Positions 16,699 through 25,733 of a stretch of 33,143 nucleotides of DNA are shown here, one piece after another (position 1 is the stretch's first letter; every line of letters begins with the position of its first letter). The notes beneath the pieces were generated by a model. It saw nothing but the letters and a program-made list of their open reading frames with translations, made no database searches and was not told where the DNA came from. The stretch lies in NCBI GenBank assembly GCA_026392215.1, contig JAPLCN010000152.1, positions 1-33,143 of the forward strand. Reading direction: 5' to 3'. The stretch is from Actinomycetota bacterium. Lineage in GTDB: Bacteria > Actinomycetota > Humimicrobiia > Humimicrobiales > Humimicrobiaceae. The position numbers were made by a program, and so were the translations under genes.

Positions 16699-17919
16699 TT
16701 ATTTATAATCCTCATAAGCAATTTCATAATCCTTGCGGGTTTCTCTTCTCATATATACATTCTCCACCAAGGCTATCCCCATAAAAATAGCAAGCAGATT
16801 TGAGCCTCCATAACTTAAAAATGGAAGCGGTATTCCTATAATTGGCATTAGCCCGATAGTCATTCCGATATTTATTGTCATTTGTGAAAGTATTATAAAG
16901 CCTATGCCGCCTGCAAGCAAAGAACCAAAGTTGTCACTGGCATGCCTTGACACATAAAAGCATCTCCAGACAATTAAGCCTAAAAGAATTAACACGACAA
17001 AAGCGCCTGCAAAGCCAAGCTCTTCTCCTATTACTGAAAATATGAAATCAGTATGATGCTCCGGCACGTAATTAAGGTTGGTTTGAGTTCCAAGAAATAA
17101 GCCTTTGCCAAAAATTTTGCCCGAACCTATAGCCAGCTTTGATTGAAACAGGTTATAGCCTACTCCTTCCGGCCTGACATTAGGCTTTAAAAAAACAAGC
17201 AGCCTGTCCAGCTGGTATTGTTTTATCAAACCAAGCTTGATCCCTGCAAAAACACCGCCTGCCGTGATGCCTGTTACACCCAGGAAATATAAAAAATTTG
17301 CTCCTGAAATAAAAAGTATACCTGTATAAACCAGGAAATATATTATTGCCTGCCCGAAATCAGGCTCAATCAGTATTAAAAGTATTGTGGAAAAAGCAAC
17401 TAAAACAGATAGGATTACTTTCTTAAATCCGACAAAACTTTTTTTCTCCACACGCCATTTGGAAAAAACAGCAGCAAGGCAAATGACCATAAATATTTTT
17501 GAAAACTCTGAAGGCTGTATTGAGGTAAATTTTAAATCTATCCATGCTTTATTTGAATTTACTTCATAGCCAAAGAAAAGAACACTTATAAGGCCTGCAA
17601 TATTTATGAAATAAATAATAATCCATATTCTTTTTAATTTTCTGTAGTCAAAGGTAAGAAGACCGATAAATATAGCAAATGAAACTGATAAAAAGATTAG
17701 CTGCTTTTTAAAATAAAACATCGGATCAACTGAAGGAAGGCTGTATCGTGTGGCGCTATAAATTATTAATACTCCGAATGCAGAAAGAAAAATGACGCAA
17801 AGAAATAATACAATATCAAACTTTAAAGATTTTCTTTTGGTTTCACCAAAATCAGCATTTTCAAATCCGGTATTAATATATTTGTTTTTAGCTGCTTCTT
17901 CTCTTGAGTGCCTTCCCAT
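16699..17919 (-). CDS. rodA: RodA, SEDS peptidoglycan glycosyltransferase of the elongasome
   Basis: Polytopic membrane protein that polymerises lipid II during lateral wall growth together with PBP2. The 406 residues include about ten hydrophobic segments and SEDS hallmarks: IQPSEFSKIFMVICLA, ILIEPDFGQAIIYFL, the loop VPEHHTDFIFSVIGEELGFAG holding the catalytic-region acidic residue, and IGIPLPFLSYGGSNL near the end. A 30-residue basic cytoplasmic head precedes the first membrane helix. The ATG follows the mrdA stop immediately and has GGAG five bases upstream, so mrdA and rodA are translated as a pair, which marks it as RodA rather than FtsW. Confidence 0.95.
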   Translation of the reverse strand: MGRHSREEAAKNKYINTGFENADFGETKRKSLKFDIVLFLCVIFLSAFGVLIIYSATRYSLPSVDPMFYFKKQLIFLSVSFAIFIGLLTFDYRKLKRIWIIIYFINIAGLISVLFFGYEVNSNKAWIDLKFTSIQPSEFSKIFMVICLAAVFSKWRVEKKSFVGFKKVILSVLVAFSTILLILIEPDFGQAIIYFLVYTGILFISGANFLYFLGVTGITAGGVFAGIKLGLIKQYQLDRLLVFLKPNVRPEGVGYNLFQSKLAIGSGKIFGKGLFLGTQTNLNYVPEHHTDFIFSVIGEELGFAGAFVVLILLGLIVWRCFYVSRHASDNFGSLLAGGIGFIILSQMTINIGMTIGLMPIIGIPLPFLSYGGSNLLAIFMGIALVENVYMRRETRKDYEIAYEDYK

Positions 17920-19812
17920 TTAATCTCCAAAATTATCAACAGGCTTAACCTGCTGCTGGCTTTCAATGTGATATAAATATTCATATATTTTTTCCGCAAT
18001 AGGGGCAGCATTCGCACCTCCGCCTCCAGCCTCTTCAAGCATTACTGCAACTACATATTGAGGATTGCTTATCGGAGCATAACTTGCAAACCATGCGTAA
18101 TCCTGGTGGCCCCAAAATTCAGCAGTACCTGTCTTGCCTGCCACAGGTATTTTATCCAGGGGGAAAGTCCTGAAAGCGCTTGCACCGGTTCCCTGTCTGG
18201 TTACCAGGTTAAAGCCGCTTTCAATTATGTTTACATATTCCTGGTTAAGTTCCAGGTCGTTAAATTTGCTTTGGGACAGGTCAGCCACATTTGCTCCGCT
18301 TTCATTTTTAATTTCCTTTAAAACATGCGGAACATATTGCTTGCCCCTGTTTGCCAGTGTCATATATGCATAAGCAAGCTGCAGAGGTGAAACCAGCAAA
18401 TCCCCCTGTCCGATACCCATATTCACTGTATCGCCGGGAAACCATATTGAATTAGCCTTATCATTTTTAAACCATTCTTTTTTCCAGGCCTTGTCCGGAA
18501 TTAATCCCGGATCCTCGCTTGGCAGATCAATACCGGTTTTAGCTCCAAAGCCCAGAAGTTTTGCATATTTCTGTAAAAGCTCTTCGGAGTTTTTATTTTT
18601 TAAATACAGCCTTAATGAAACTTCATAAAAGAAAACATCACAGGAATTTTGTATCCCCCCTAATATATTTAATCCTCCATGCCCGCTTTTATTCCAGCAG
18701 AATTTAGGATAATCCGTTCCAAGTCCATACCATGTTCCGGCATCGAATATTACACTGCTTTTATTAATTACGCCTTCACTTAATCCTGCATATGCGGGGA
18801 CAATTTTAAATACTGATCCCGGAGGAAAGCTCATTATCGCCCTGTTATTTAAGGGAAATTTTCTAGCTGGATCATTTAACTGGGCCCAATTGGCGGTTGA
18901 TATTCCGCCGATAAATACACTCGGATCGTAAGTCGGGTAGCTTGCCATTGCAAGAACTTCACCTGTTTTTGCATCAAGCACAACTACTGAACCGCCGCCG
19001 GCATTAAAGTTAATGTCAGTTTTACCAACTTTTTTCTGCCTGATTGCTTCAAGTTGAGTAGCCAGCGTTTCTTCAACATATTTTTGAAGCTCAATATCAA
19101 TTGTGAGATATATGTTATTGCCGGGAATATAATCAGTTTGTTCTACTATATTTGTAGGCCTTCCAAGAGGATCGACTTCATAAACAATTTTGCCTTTAAT
19201 TCCCTTAAGAATACCCTCATATTGTTCTTCGACTCCTGTAAGCCCGATCTGATCTCCGCCCTCATAGCCTGCTTTATTCTTTTCCTGTTTTAATTTTGCT
19301 TCATCAATTTCACCCGTATAGCCTAAAACATGAGATGCAAGATAGCCATAATTATACTTTCTTAAAAATATGTTTACAATTTCAACTCCTGGCAGGCTCT
19401 GGCTGTTTTCCTTCAGATAAACCAGTGTTTCCTTGTCAATATCCTGCTTGATTATTACCCTGTCGATATAGGTTGTTTTAGTTTTCTCAAGCTTGGCTTT
19501 TAAATCATAATAAGATAAACCCAGCTTGGAGCTTAAAGTGGAGAGAATATCTTCTCTTTTTAAAACAATGTAAGGATCTACTGCAACACCAACAGTTGGA
19601 ACACTTTCAATTAGAAGCTTCCCGTTTCTGTCATAAATATTTCCTCTCGGAGCAGCAGTTGACCTTGTTCTGGTAATATTTTGAGTTGCAGCTTCAGCAT
19701 AAACTTCACCGCTCATTACCTGGAGAAAGTACAGCTTTAATATTAAAACTACTACTATGGCTATTACCAGATATCCGATAAATATTATCCTTTTATTTGT
19801 ACTGATATTCAA
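17920..19812 (-). CDS. mrdA: Penicillin-binding protein 2, elongation transpeptidase
   Basis: Class B PBP that cross-links peptidoglycan in the elongasome. One N-terminal membrane helix (about 8-30) is followed by the dimerisation domain, opening RSTAAPRGNIYDRNGKLL, and the transpeptidase domain. Catalytic motifs are SVFK (Ser333, Lys336, in PPGSVFKIV), SCD (Ser390, as in other PBP2 proteins) and KTG (560-562 in VAGKTGTAEFWG). The 630-residue length is normal. It starts with TTG; the ribosome site AGGAG lies 9 bases upstream within the end of mreD. The arrangement mreB-mreC-mreD-mrdA-rodA is the classical rod-shape cluster, so the cell is probably a rod. Confidence 0.96.
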   Translation of the reverse strand: MNISTNKRIIFIGYLVIAIVVVLILKLYFLQVMSGEVYAEAATQNITRTRSTAAPRGNIYDRNGKLLIESVPTVGVAVDPYIVLKREDILSTLSSKLGLSYYDLKAKLEKTKTTYIDRVIIKQDIDKETLVYLKENSQSLPGVEIVNIFLRKYNYGYLASHVLGYTGEIDEAKLKQEKNKAGYEGGDQIGLTGVEEQYEGILKGIKGKIVYEVDPLGRPTNIVEQTDYIPGNNIYLTIDIELQKYVEETLATQLEAIRQKKVGKTDINFNAGGGSVVVLDAKTGEVLAMASYPTYDPSVFIGGISTANWAQLNDPARKFPLNNRAIMSFPPGSVFKIVPAYAGLSEGVINKSSVIFDAGTWYGLGTDYPKFCWNKSGHGGLNILGGIQNSCDVFFYEVSLRLYLKNKNSEELLQKYAKLLGFGAKTGIDLPSEDPGLIPDKAWKKEWFKNDKANSIWFPGDTVNMGIGQGDLLVSPLQLAYAYMTLANRGKQYVPHVLKEIKNESGANVADLSQSKFNDLELNQEYVNIIESGFNLVTRQGTGASAFRTFPLDKIPVAGKTGTAEFWGHQDYAWFASYAPISNPQYVVAVMLEEAGGGGANAAPIAEKIYEYLYHIESQQQVKPVDNFGD

Positions 19813-19813
19813 T

Positions 19814-20302
19814 TCATTCTTCTCCTGAAAATTTAACTCTCATTAAAGGAAAAATAATAAATATTAATATTATGTTAAACAAAGGCTTCAGCAATAAATC
19901 AATCCCCAGTGGAGCAAAATCTATATTATAGCCAAATAAATAATAAATTATGTTAATTATTATAATATTAATTTCCGTAAGCATAAAAACTGCAAGTACA
20001 TAGCTTACAAGTCTTAATTTTAATCCTGATTCCAGCAGTTTGCCGATTATGAAAGCATCTAATGCAAAAATAAGCGGGGAAATTCCGACAATACTGCTTG
20101 ACAGCAAATCAAAAACAAGCCCTGCAAAAAAGCCATAAACCATTCCGACGGTTAAACTGTTCTTAAATGTTATGGCAATTATAGCAACAAGGATAAAATC
20201 AAAATTTATATAATATAATTTCAGCTGCTGCGCAAAAACTACCTGGAGTATTAAAAAAAATATTAAAATAAAAAAATCAATAGCCTTGCTAAAAATTTTC
20301 AT
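19814..20302 (-). CDS. mreD: Rod shape-determining protein MreD
   Basis: Small integral membrane protein of the elongasome. Its 162 residues are almost entirely hydrophobic with about five membrane segments; the motif VYGFFAGLVFDLLSSSIVGISPL is typical of MreD. Sequence conservation in this family is low, so position between mreC and mrdA carries much of the weight. Only a weak ribosome site (AGAGC) precedes the ATG. The end of the gene supplies the ribosome site for mrdA, one base further on. Confidence 0.93.
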   Translation of the reverse strand: MKIFSKAIDFFILIFFLILQVVFAQQLKLYYINFDFILVAIIAITFKNSLTVGMVYGFFAGLVFDLLSSSIVGISPLIFALDAFIIGKLLESGLKLRLVSYVLAVFMLTEINIIIINIIYYLFGYNIDFAPLGIDLLLKPLFNIILIFIIFPLMRVKFSGEE

Positions 20303-20339
20303 AAAGCTCTAAATAAAATTATAACTTTTATCATTCTTA

Positions 20340-21155
20340 TTACCATTCCAGTACCACCAGAACATTTTCAATTAATTTAAAATTTACAAAAGGTTCAATT
20401 TCAATTGTCTTAAAAGGGTTGCTTTCTGAAATCGAGACCTTTTTAACTATGCCTATCAGAATTTCAGGCGGAATATATTTCCCGAATTCAGAAGTCATTA
20501 TTATGTCGCCTGTATATATTAAATCTTCCTTGGGGATATAATTCAGGAAAATTTTCTTGCTGTAGCTGCCTTCAACCATACCAATGCTCCTGGAAGATAG
20601 CAGCCTTGCGCCTATACTCATTTGCGAGTCATTTAACAGCCTTACCTTACATGAATTGCTGGCGCTTAAAGTTACAATGCCTATAAAACCTTTTTCATTA
20701 ATAACTCCCATGCCTTCAACAACACCATTATTTTTACCGGCATTTAAGGTCACTTCGGATTCCCATTCTCCTTCATTATAGCCGATTACTTTGGCAGCAA
20801 CAGTCTTATAATTTTTTCTCTGCTTTATATTAAGAAGTTCCCGCAGGGAATTATTTTCAATTTTTAAATTGATATTTTCACTGTAATCCTGCAGCAGCTT
20901 TGCTTTATCCTGCTCAAGCTGCTTTAGCTTTTGAGAAAGCCCGAAGAAATTTTTGATATTATTGATTGCTTTTATGAGAGGCTGAAAGGCAATAAATATT
21001 TTTTCCTGCAAAGGCTTAAAAATATCTAAAGTCTTTGTTTTAAAACCCTTTATAAAATCTGCATCTCTGAAGCTGGCAGTAACAACTATCAGACAGATTA
21101 TAATAATTATACTTATAATTATTATGTTTTTTAAACTGTTTCCTGGGGATGCCAT
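20340..21155 (-). CDS. mreC: Rod shape-determining protein MreC
   Basis: Bitopic membrane protein that scaffolds the elongasome and activates PBP2. The 271 residues show a membrane helix (about 9-27), a coiled coil (about 70-110, rich in Lys, Gln, Leu and Glu and ending NSLRELLNIKQ) and the two beta-barrel-like C-terminal domains beginning KTVAAKVIGYNEGEWESEVTLNAG, with GVVEGMGVINEKGFIGIV. No clear ribosome site is seen before the ATG. It lies 35 bases after mreB and 37 before mreD. Confidence 0.95.
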   Translation of the reverse strand: MASPGNSLKNIIIISIIIIICLIVVTASFRDADFIKGFKTKTLDIFKPLQEKIFIAFQPLIKAINNIKNFFGLSQKLKQLEQDKAKLLQDYSENINLKIENNSLRELLNIKQRKNYKTVAAKVIGYNEGEWESEVTLNAGKNNGVVEGMGVINEKGFIGIVTLSASNSCKVRLLNDSQMSIGARLLSSRSIGMVEGSYSKKIFLNYIPKEDLIYTGDIIMTSEFGKYIPPEILIGIVKKVSISESNPFKTIEIEPFVNFKLIENVLVVLEW

Positions 21156-21190
21156 TTATTAAATTAATATTTTCAAATTTTGTAATTCTT

Positions 21191-22222
21191 CTAGTGCTTT
21201 GCATATTTTAAATATCTTTTAAGAGTTGCAAAATCTTCCGCACATTTGCCGGCTCCAAGAGCAACTGAAGCAAGAGGGTCATTTGCAAGGTAAACCGGGC
21301 AATGGGTTTCCCTGCTTACTCTTTCTGTTAGCCCTTTAAGCAAAGCGCCGCCGCCGCTTAGCACTATGCCTCTTTTCATTATATCGGATGCAAGTTCAGG
21401 AGGAGTGACATCCAGTACTTCAATTACTGAATTAACAATGTCTGCGATTGTCTTTTCAAGCGCTTTTCTGATCTGCTGGCTGGTAATAATTATTGTTTTA
21501 GGAAGTCCTGTAACCAGGTCTCTGCCGTTTATTTCAAGTTTTTCTTCATTTTCAAGAGGAAAAGCTGAACCTATTTCAATTTTTACTTTTTCTGCTGATC
21601 TTTCACCAATCAGTAAATTATGCTCTTTTTTGAGAAAGTAGGTTATGGCTTCATCCATTTCATCTCCGCCAATCCGCAGTGACTGGCTTACAACTATTCC
21701 GCCCAAAGATATGACTGCAACTTCCGAAGTTCCCCCGCCGATGTCTACAATCATTGATCCTGTTGGTTCATTTACAGGCAGATCCGCTCCTATCGCTGCA
21801 GCAAGCGGTTCTTCAATGATATATGCTGCTCTTGCCCCTGCCTGCTCCGTAGCTTCAATTACTGCTTTTCTTTCAACAGCAGTAATTCCTGAAGGCACGC
21901 ACATAATAATACGGGGCCTTGCAAAAGCAACATTCTTATGGACTTTCTGAATAAAATATCTTAGCATTTTTTCAGTGGTTTCAAAATCAGAAATTACACC
22001 GTCTCTTAAAGGTCTTATTGCAACAATGTTTCCAGGAGTTCTTCCTACCATCCTTTTTGCTTCTTTGCCTACAGCTAAAATCCTGTTTGTATCCTTATTA
22101 ATCGCAACAATAGATGGTTCATCAAGTACAATCCCCTTGCCTTTTACAAAAACAAGAGTATTGGCAGTCCCTAAATCAATTCCCATATCTCTTCCAATTA
22201 CATTTAGAAAAAAATCAAACAT
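21191..22222 (-). CDS. mreB: Cell-shape actin homologue MreB
   Basis: Bacterial actin that directs lateral wall synthesis. Visible are the phosphate-1 motif [22 protein letters not shown], the segment with [14 protein letters not shown], phosphate-2 [19 protein letters not shown] and the C-terminal adenosine region [13 protein letters not shown]. The start is the ATG at 22222, with AAGGAG five bases upstream, rather than the TTG directly before it; this gives 343 residues, the family norm. It follows maf by 30 bases and leads the mreBCD-mrdA-rodA run. Confidence 0.97.
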   Translation of the reverse strand: MFDFFLNVIGRDMGIDLGTANTLVFVKGKGIVLDEPSIVAINKDTNRILAVGKEAKRMVGRTPGNIVAIRPLRDGVISDFETTEKMLRYFIQKVHKNVAFARPRIIMCVPSGITAVERKAVIEATEQAGARAAYIIEEPLAAAIGADLPVNEPTGSMIVDIGGGTSEVAVISLGGIVVSQSLRIGGDEMDEAITYFLKKEHNLLIGERSAEKVKIEIGSAFPLENEEKLEINGRDLVTGLPKTIIITSQQIRKALEKTIADIVNSVIEVLDVTPPELASDIMKRGIVLSGGGALLKGLTERVSRETHCPVYLANDPLASVALGAGKCAEDFATLKRYLKYAKH

Positions 22223-22251
22223 CAATTCTCCTTACCTATTATTAAATTCTA

Positions 22252-22890
22252 TTAAAAATTATTTAAATTATATCCGAATCCTTTTAAAATATTTAAAAAT
22301 TTATAAATGGGAAGCCCCACCACGTTAAAAAAGCACCCGTTTATTTTTTCAACTAAAACTGCCCCGTATCCTTCTATATCATAGCCGCCTGCCTTATCAA
22401 GAACATTTTCTTTTAATATGAAGCAATTGATATCTTCCTTGCTTAACTTTCTGAAAGTTACTTTTGTTTCCTCAAAACCTGTTTTCATTTTGCCTGACAT
22501 ATAGCTTAATACACTTATCCCAGTAAAGACACTATGGGTTTCCCCGGATAAAACGCTTATAAAATTCTTTGCTTCATTTAAGTCTTCAGGTTTGAAGTAA
22601 TATTTATTTTTAAAATAAACAATGGTATCAAAACCACATATCAGTATATCTTTATAATTATTTTCATTTAAAATTTTTAATTCATTAATTTTAACATAAT
22701 CAGCGACATTTTTAGATTTTTTTATACTATTTTTAATTACGGTATCATTTGGTTTTTCAAATTCTTCTTCATTGCAATTTAAAGGAGGGATGACCTCGAA
22801 ATTAATTTTAAGTAAGTTTAAAATGCTTGACCTGCGGGGTGAAGCAGAAGCTAAAATAAATTTTATTTTCTTATTTTCTTCTAAAAACAT
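22252..22890 (-). CDS. maf: Maf-type nucleoside triphosphate pyrophosphatase
   Basis: Maf proteins hydrolyse dTTP/UTP or modified nucleotides to monophosphates (house-cleaning). The family start is clear in KKIKFILASASPRRSSILNLL, and GETHSVFTGISV and VVGLPI near the end also fit. The usual ADTVV motif is here FDTIV, with the catalytic Asp kept, and the central part is Lys/Asn-rich and divergent. The frame is open further upstream, but the ATG at 22890 places the start just before the conserved motif, with a 20-base overlap with the DUF4321 gene. A gene for Maf before mreB is a standard arrangement in Gram-positive bacteria. Confidence 0.9.
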   Translation of the reverse strand: MFLEENKKIKFILASASPRRSSILNLLKINFEVIPPLNCNEEEFEKPNDTVIKNSIKKSKNVADYVKINELKILNENNYKDILICGFDTIVYFKNKYYFKPEDLNEAKNFISVLSGETHSVFTGISVLSYMSGKMKTGFEETKVTFRKLSKEDINCFILKENVLDKAGGYDIEGYGAVLVEKINGCFFNVVGLPIYKFLNILKGFGYNLNNF

Positions 22891-23119
22891 CAGCAAGTAA
22901 AAATGCAAGAAGCAGTCCAATGATAGAGCCAAGAGTAATATTTACATGAATTCCGAAATTTACATCAAATAAATATAAGTTTAAACTTAAATTATCGGTG
23001 CCGACCTTTAATCCCTGGTCCAGTATGGGGACAATATCTTTAAGCACATGGCCAAGTATTGCACCTAAAATGCCCCCAATTAAAATTATGAAAAAAACAA
23101 CAACGCCTCTTCTTCTCAA
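22871..23119 (-). CDS. DUF4321 small membrane protein
   Basis: An 82-residue protein with two hydrophobic helices (about 6-27 and 58-78) joined by a loop with the family pattern LSLNLYLFDVNFGIHVNITLGSIIGLL, matching DUF4321 as I know it: a glycine-rich first helix (GGILGAILGHVL) and a second ending AFLLADVFRRK. Function is unknown; genes of this family often sit directly before maf and mreB, as here. The start is TTG with AAGG seven bases upstream. It is probably the first gene of the maf-mre operon. The 176 bases before it are AT-rich and contain a TATAAT-like box but no convincing -35. Confidence 0.8.
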   Translation of the reverse strand: MRRRGVVVFFIILIGGILGAILGHVLKDIVPILDQGLKVGTDNLSLNLYLFDVNFGIHVNITLGSIIGLLLAFLLADVFRRK

Positions 23120-23295
23120 AATTTAACCTTATCCAAAAAAATATACAAATATATTAAAAAATACTATAACAAATTGACTTTAAAAAAAGTAATTATATAA
23201 ACTAATACTACATTTTTAGCTAATAATCACACAATTTTTTATTTTTAACAAATAAAAAGCATTAATTAAAATAATTAAGGCTGTATTTCTAACTT

Positions 23296-23793
23296 TTACA
23301 GGTAATTTCCAAAAAATATATTAATTTCTCTCTCAGCGCTTTCAGAACAATCAGAGCCGTGTATTGAATTTATGGTGACGTCTGAACCATAATCTCCCCT
23401 TATTGATCCTTTTGGAGCCTTCGCGGGATCGGTCGGGCCCATTAATTCTCTTGACTTCGATATGGCATTTTCACCTTTAATGATCATCACAATAGAAGGG
23501 CCGCTTGTCATATAGTTCATAAGGCGTTCAAAATATGGCCTTCCTTCATGCTCCCGATAATGAGTATATGCAATAGTCCTGTCCATTTCAAGGACTCTGA
23601 TCCTTTCTATTTCAAGCCCTGCTTTTTCAAATCTCGAAATTATATCCCCGACTGCCTTTTTTTCAACACCATCAGGTTTAATGATTATAAGACTTCTTTC
23701 GCAATCTTTAATGTCCTTCTCCGATTTTTGTGTTTTATTTTTATCTTCTGTTTTTATCATTGTTTTGTTTTCTATTTTAGTTTTTAGGTTCAT
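23296..23793 (-). CDS. ndk: Nucleoside diphosphate kinase with a charged N-terminal extension
   Basis: Transfers the gamma phosphate between nucleoside triphosphates and diphosphates. The catalytic domain starts ERSLIIIKPDGVEKKAVG (about residue 32) and contains YREHEGRPYFERLMNYMTSGP and the active-site His145 in NSIHGSD, followed by the terminal SAEREINIFF. About 31 residues rich in Lys, Glu, Asp and Thr precede the usual start. The extension is likely genuine because GGGGAGG lies five bases before its ATG at 23793. It is 74 bases after the zinc-ribbon gene. Confidence 0.96.
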   Translation of the reverse strand: MNLKTKIENKTMIKTEDKNKTQKSEKDIKDCERSLIIIKPDGVEKKAVGDIISRFEKAGLEIERIRVLEMDRTIAYTHYREHEGRPYFERLMNYMTSGPSIVMIIKGENAISKSRELMGPTDPAKAPKGSIRGDYGSDVTINSIHGSDCSESAEREINIFFGNYL

Positions 23794-23866
23794 AGCAGCC
23801 TCCCCTATTACTAATTTAATTCATTTAAATATTTTAATAATTCCGTGGCTAAAAAAGATCCGGCCA

Positions 23867-24316
23867 CTACTGCGCTGATTTGCAATAAGGGCATATTTTC
23901 CAGTCAAGATTTAACGGCTTACCGCAGTTTACGCACGAATTTTTTAATTTTTTCCTGCAATAAGGGCATATTAAAAAATCATCTCTTACCTCCTTCCCGC
24001 AGGCAAGGCATTTTGCATTTCCTCTGCCAAGCAGTAATTCTGTTTTTCTTATTTCAAGGTCCCTTTCAACAACATCATCTATAAATTCCGGCGGCCTTAA
24101 AATCAGATACAAAATTAACCCGATATAATTAAAAATAAACACTATTATTGCCCAGAAAGGTGCAGGGGCATTTCTTAATCTTGCATCCCTGAAAGTCCAG
24201 TAAACAAATGACAGCCAGATTATTATGAGCATAAAAATAATCCCGTATAACAGATACTTCCAGATGGGATTAGTAAAAAAAGCTATTACGTTATTTAAAT
24301 ACTTCAGTATGTCCAT
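23867..24316 (-). CDS. Membrane protein with C-terminal double zinc ribbon
   Basis: The 149-residue protein has a short amphipathic start, two membrane helices (about 18-40 and 52-72, the second in APFWAIIVFIFNYIGLILYLILRPPE), a linker and two zinc ribbons made of CxxCG and CPYC pairs: CLACGKEV ... CPYCRKKL and CVNCGKPL ... CPYCKSAQ. This is the double-zinc-ribbon pattern seen in many uncharacterised membrane proteins of Gram-positive and actinobacterial genomes. No function is known. The start has an excellent ribosome site (GGAGG, four bases upstream). It stands between folC and ndk, a place where Actinobacteria often have another small membrane protein (DUF4233); this is not that family. 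Confidence 0.82.
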   Translation of the reverse strand: MDILKYLNNVIAFFTNPIWKYLLYGIIFMLIIIWLSFVYWTFRDARLRNAPAPFWAIIVFIFNYIGLILYLILRPPEFIDDVVERDLEIRKTELLLGRGNAKCLACGKEVRDDFLICPYCRKKLKNSCVNCGKPLNLDWKICPYCKSAQ

Positions 24317-24393
24317 CTATCCTCCAAATCTTTAGACTTAAAAACAAAAAAATCCACTCTCAAATTGCAAAAAATAGCGTACAAGCAATTTTA

Positions 24394-25713
24394 TCAAAAA
24401 TATTCTGATTTCACAAATTCGAGGTTGGTTATTGAACCTGTTATACATATGATATCATTTTTTAAAGCAATGTTTAAAGAATATTTTATTGAATTTTCAA
24501 TATTGTCAATTTTAAAAATAAGCTGCGGGCCTTTCACGTTCTCATCTCTTAGTTTTTCTGCTTCCTTTAATACTTCTTCTTCAAGCTCATCTGCTGAAAG
24601 GCTTCTACCAGTACAGGAAGAAGTTAAAATAATCAAATCAGATAAAGGCAGGATGCACTTGATCATTTCCTTATAATCCTTATCTTTTAGCACAGAAAAA
24701 ATAATTATTTTTCTGCGGTCCTTAAAATATTTCTGAAGATTTATCGCTAAATTCTTAATGCCTTCAGGATTATGAGAAGCATCCGCAATAAAAGCAGGTT
24801 CCCGCCTCATTAATTGAAACCTGCCGGTGATATTTGTGTGACTCAGGCTTTCATTTATTTTTTCGGTGCTTAATTTTTTACCGGCAAACAACTCACACAA
24901 TGCAATTGCCAAGCAAAGATTTTCCTGCTGATAATTGCCAGGAAGAGGAAACCGGATATTTTCATAGCTGCCAAAAATTCCTCTAATATCTGCCACAAAT
25001 CCTTCAATGCTTTCATTTTTAAGCTCTGATACGGCAAAATCTTTTTCAATAATATAAAGTTCTGATTTTGTGTCTTTAACCTTGCCCTCAAGCACTTTTA
25101 ATACTTTACTGTCCGTGCTTGCAGTCGCTACGCGGCAGCTGCTTTTTATAATTTCGGCTTTTTCCTTTGCAATTGCCGTTATTGTACTTCCAAGAATTAG
25201 GGTATGCTCAAGGCTTACTCCTGTCAGTCCGGCAACTTTTGCATAAGCTGCATTTGTAGCATCCCATCTGCCTCCCATGCCTGCTTCTAAAACCATTGCG
25301 TCAAGCTTTTCATTAAAAGCAACATAAAACATCATTGCTGTAAGAATTTCAAATTGAGTCATTTCCCCATCCAGGTTCATTTCATTAACTTTTATTACTG
25401 ATGGGAATATTTCTTCAAATACTCTTGTAAATTTATCCTCCGCAATATCACTGCCTCTTATGGAAATTCTTTCTGTATATGAATTGATATGGGGAGAAAC
25501 ATAATAACCTGCACTAAAGCCATAGCCATTAAGTATTGCTGCAGTTATTTTTGTTGTAGACGTCTTGCCGTTTGTTCCGACAATATGAATAAAACCAATC
25601 TTTTCATGTGGACTACCAAGCAGGTTTAAAATTTTATTAATCCTTAAAAGGTTTGGCTTTATTCCAAAAACAAGCGTGCTATCTATATATTTGCAAACTT
25701 CATTATAATTCAA
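24394..25713 (-). CDS. folC: Folylpolyglutamate / dihydrofolate synthase
   Basis: ATP-dependent ligase of the Mur family that adds glutamate to folates, often also to dihydropteroate. The P-loop is IVGTNGKTSTTKITAAIL near residue 44; SPHINSYTERISI, LEAGMGGRWDATNA and the C-terminal IADASHNPEGI are diagnostic. The protein has 439 residues, normal for the family. The start is TTG, with AAGG 11 bases upstream; no in-frame ATG is available nearby. It follows valS by 20 bases, as in many Gram-positive genomes. Confidence 0.95.
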   Translation of the reverse strand: MNYNEVCKYIDSTLVFGIKPNLLRINKILNLLGSPHEKIGFIHIVGTNGKTSTTKITAAILNGYGFSAGYYVSPHINSYTERISIRGSDIAEDKFTRVFEEIFPSVIKVNEMNLDGEMTQFEILTAMMFYVAFNEKLDAMVLEAGMGGRWDATNAAYAKVAGLTGVSLEHTLILGSTITAIAKEKAEIIKSSCRVATASTDSKVLKVLEGKVKDTKSELYIIEKDFAVSELKNESIEGFVADIRGIFGSYENIRFPLPGNYQQENLCLAIALCELFAGKKLSTEKINESLSHTNITGRFQLMRREPAFIADASHNPEGIKNLAINLQKYFKDRRKIIIFSVLKDKDYKEMIKCILPLSDLIILTSSCTGRSLSADELEEEVLKEAEKLRDENVKGPQLIFKIDNIENSIKYSLNIALKNDIICITGSITNLEFVKSEYF

Positions 25714-25733
25714 AGTAATGCCAACCTTAAAAA

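Noticed and set aside
24362-24391. Inverted repeat AAATTGC/GCAATTT downstream of folC as a terminator
   Set aside because: The stem is 7 bp and AT-rich, the loop has 16 bases, and no T-run follows on the minus strand.
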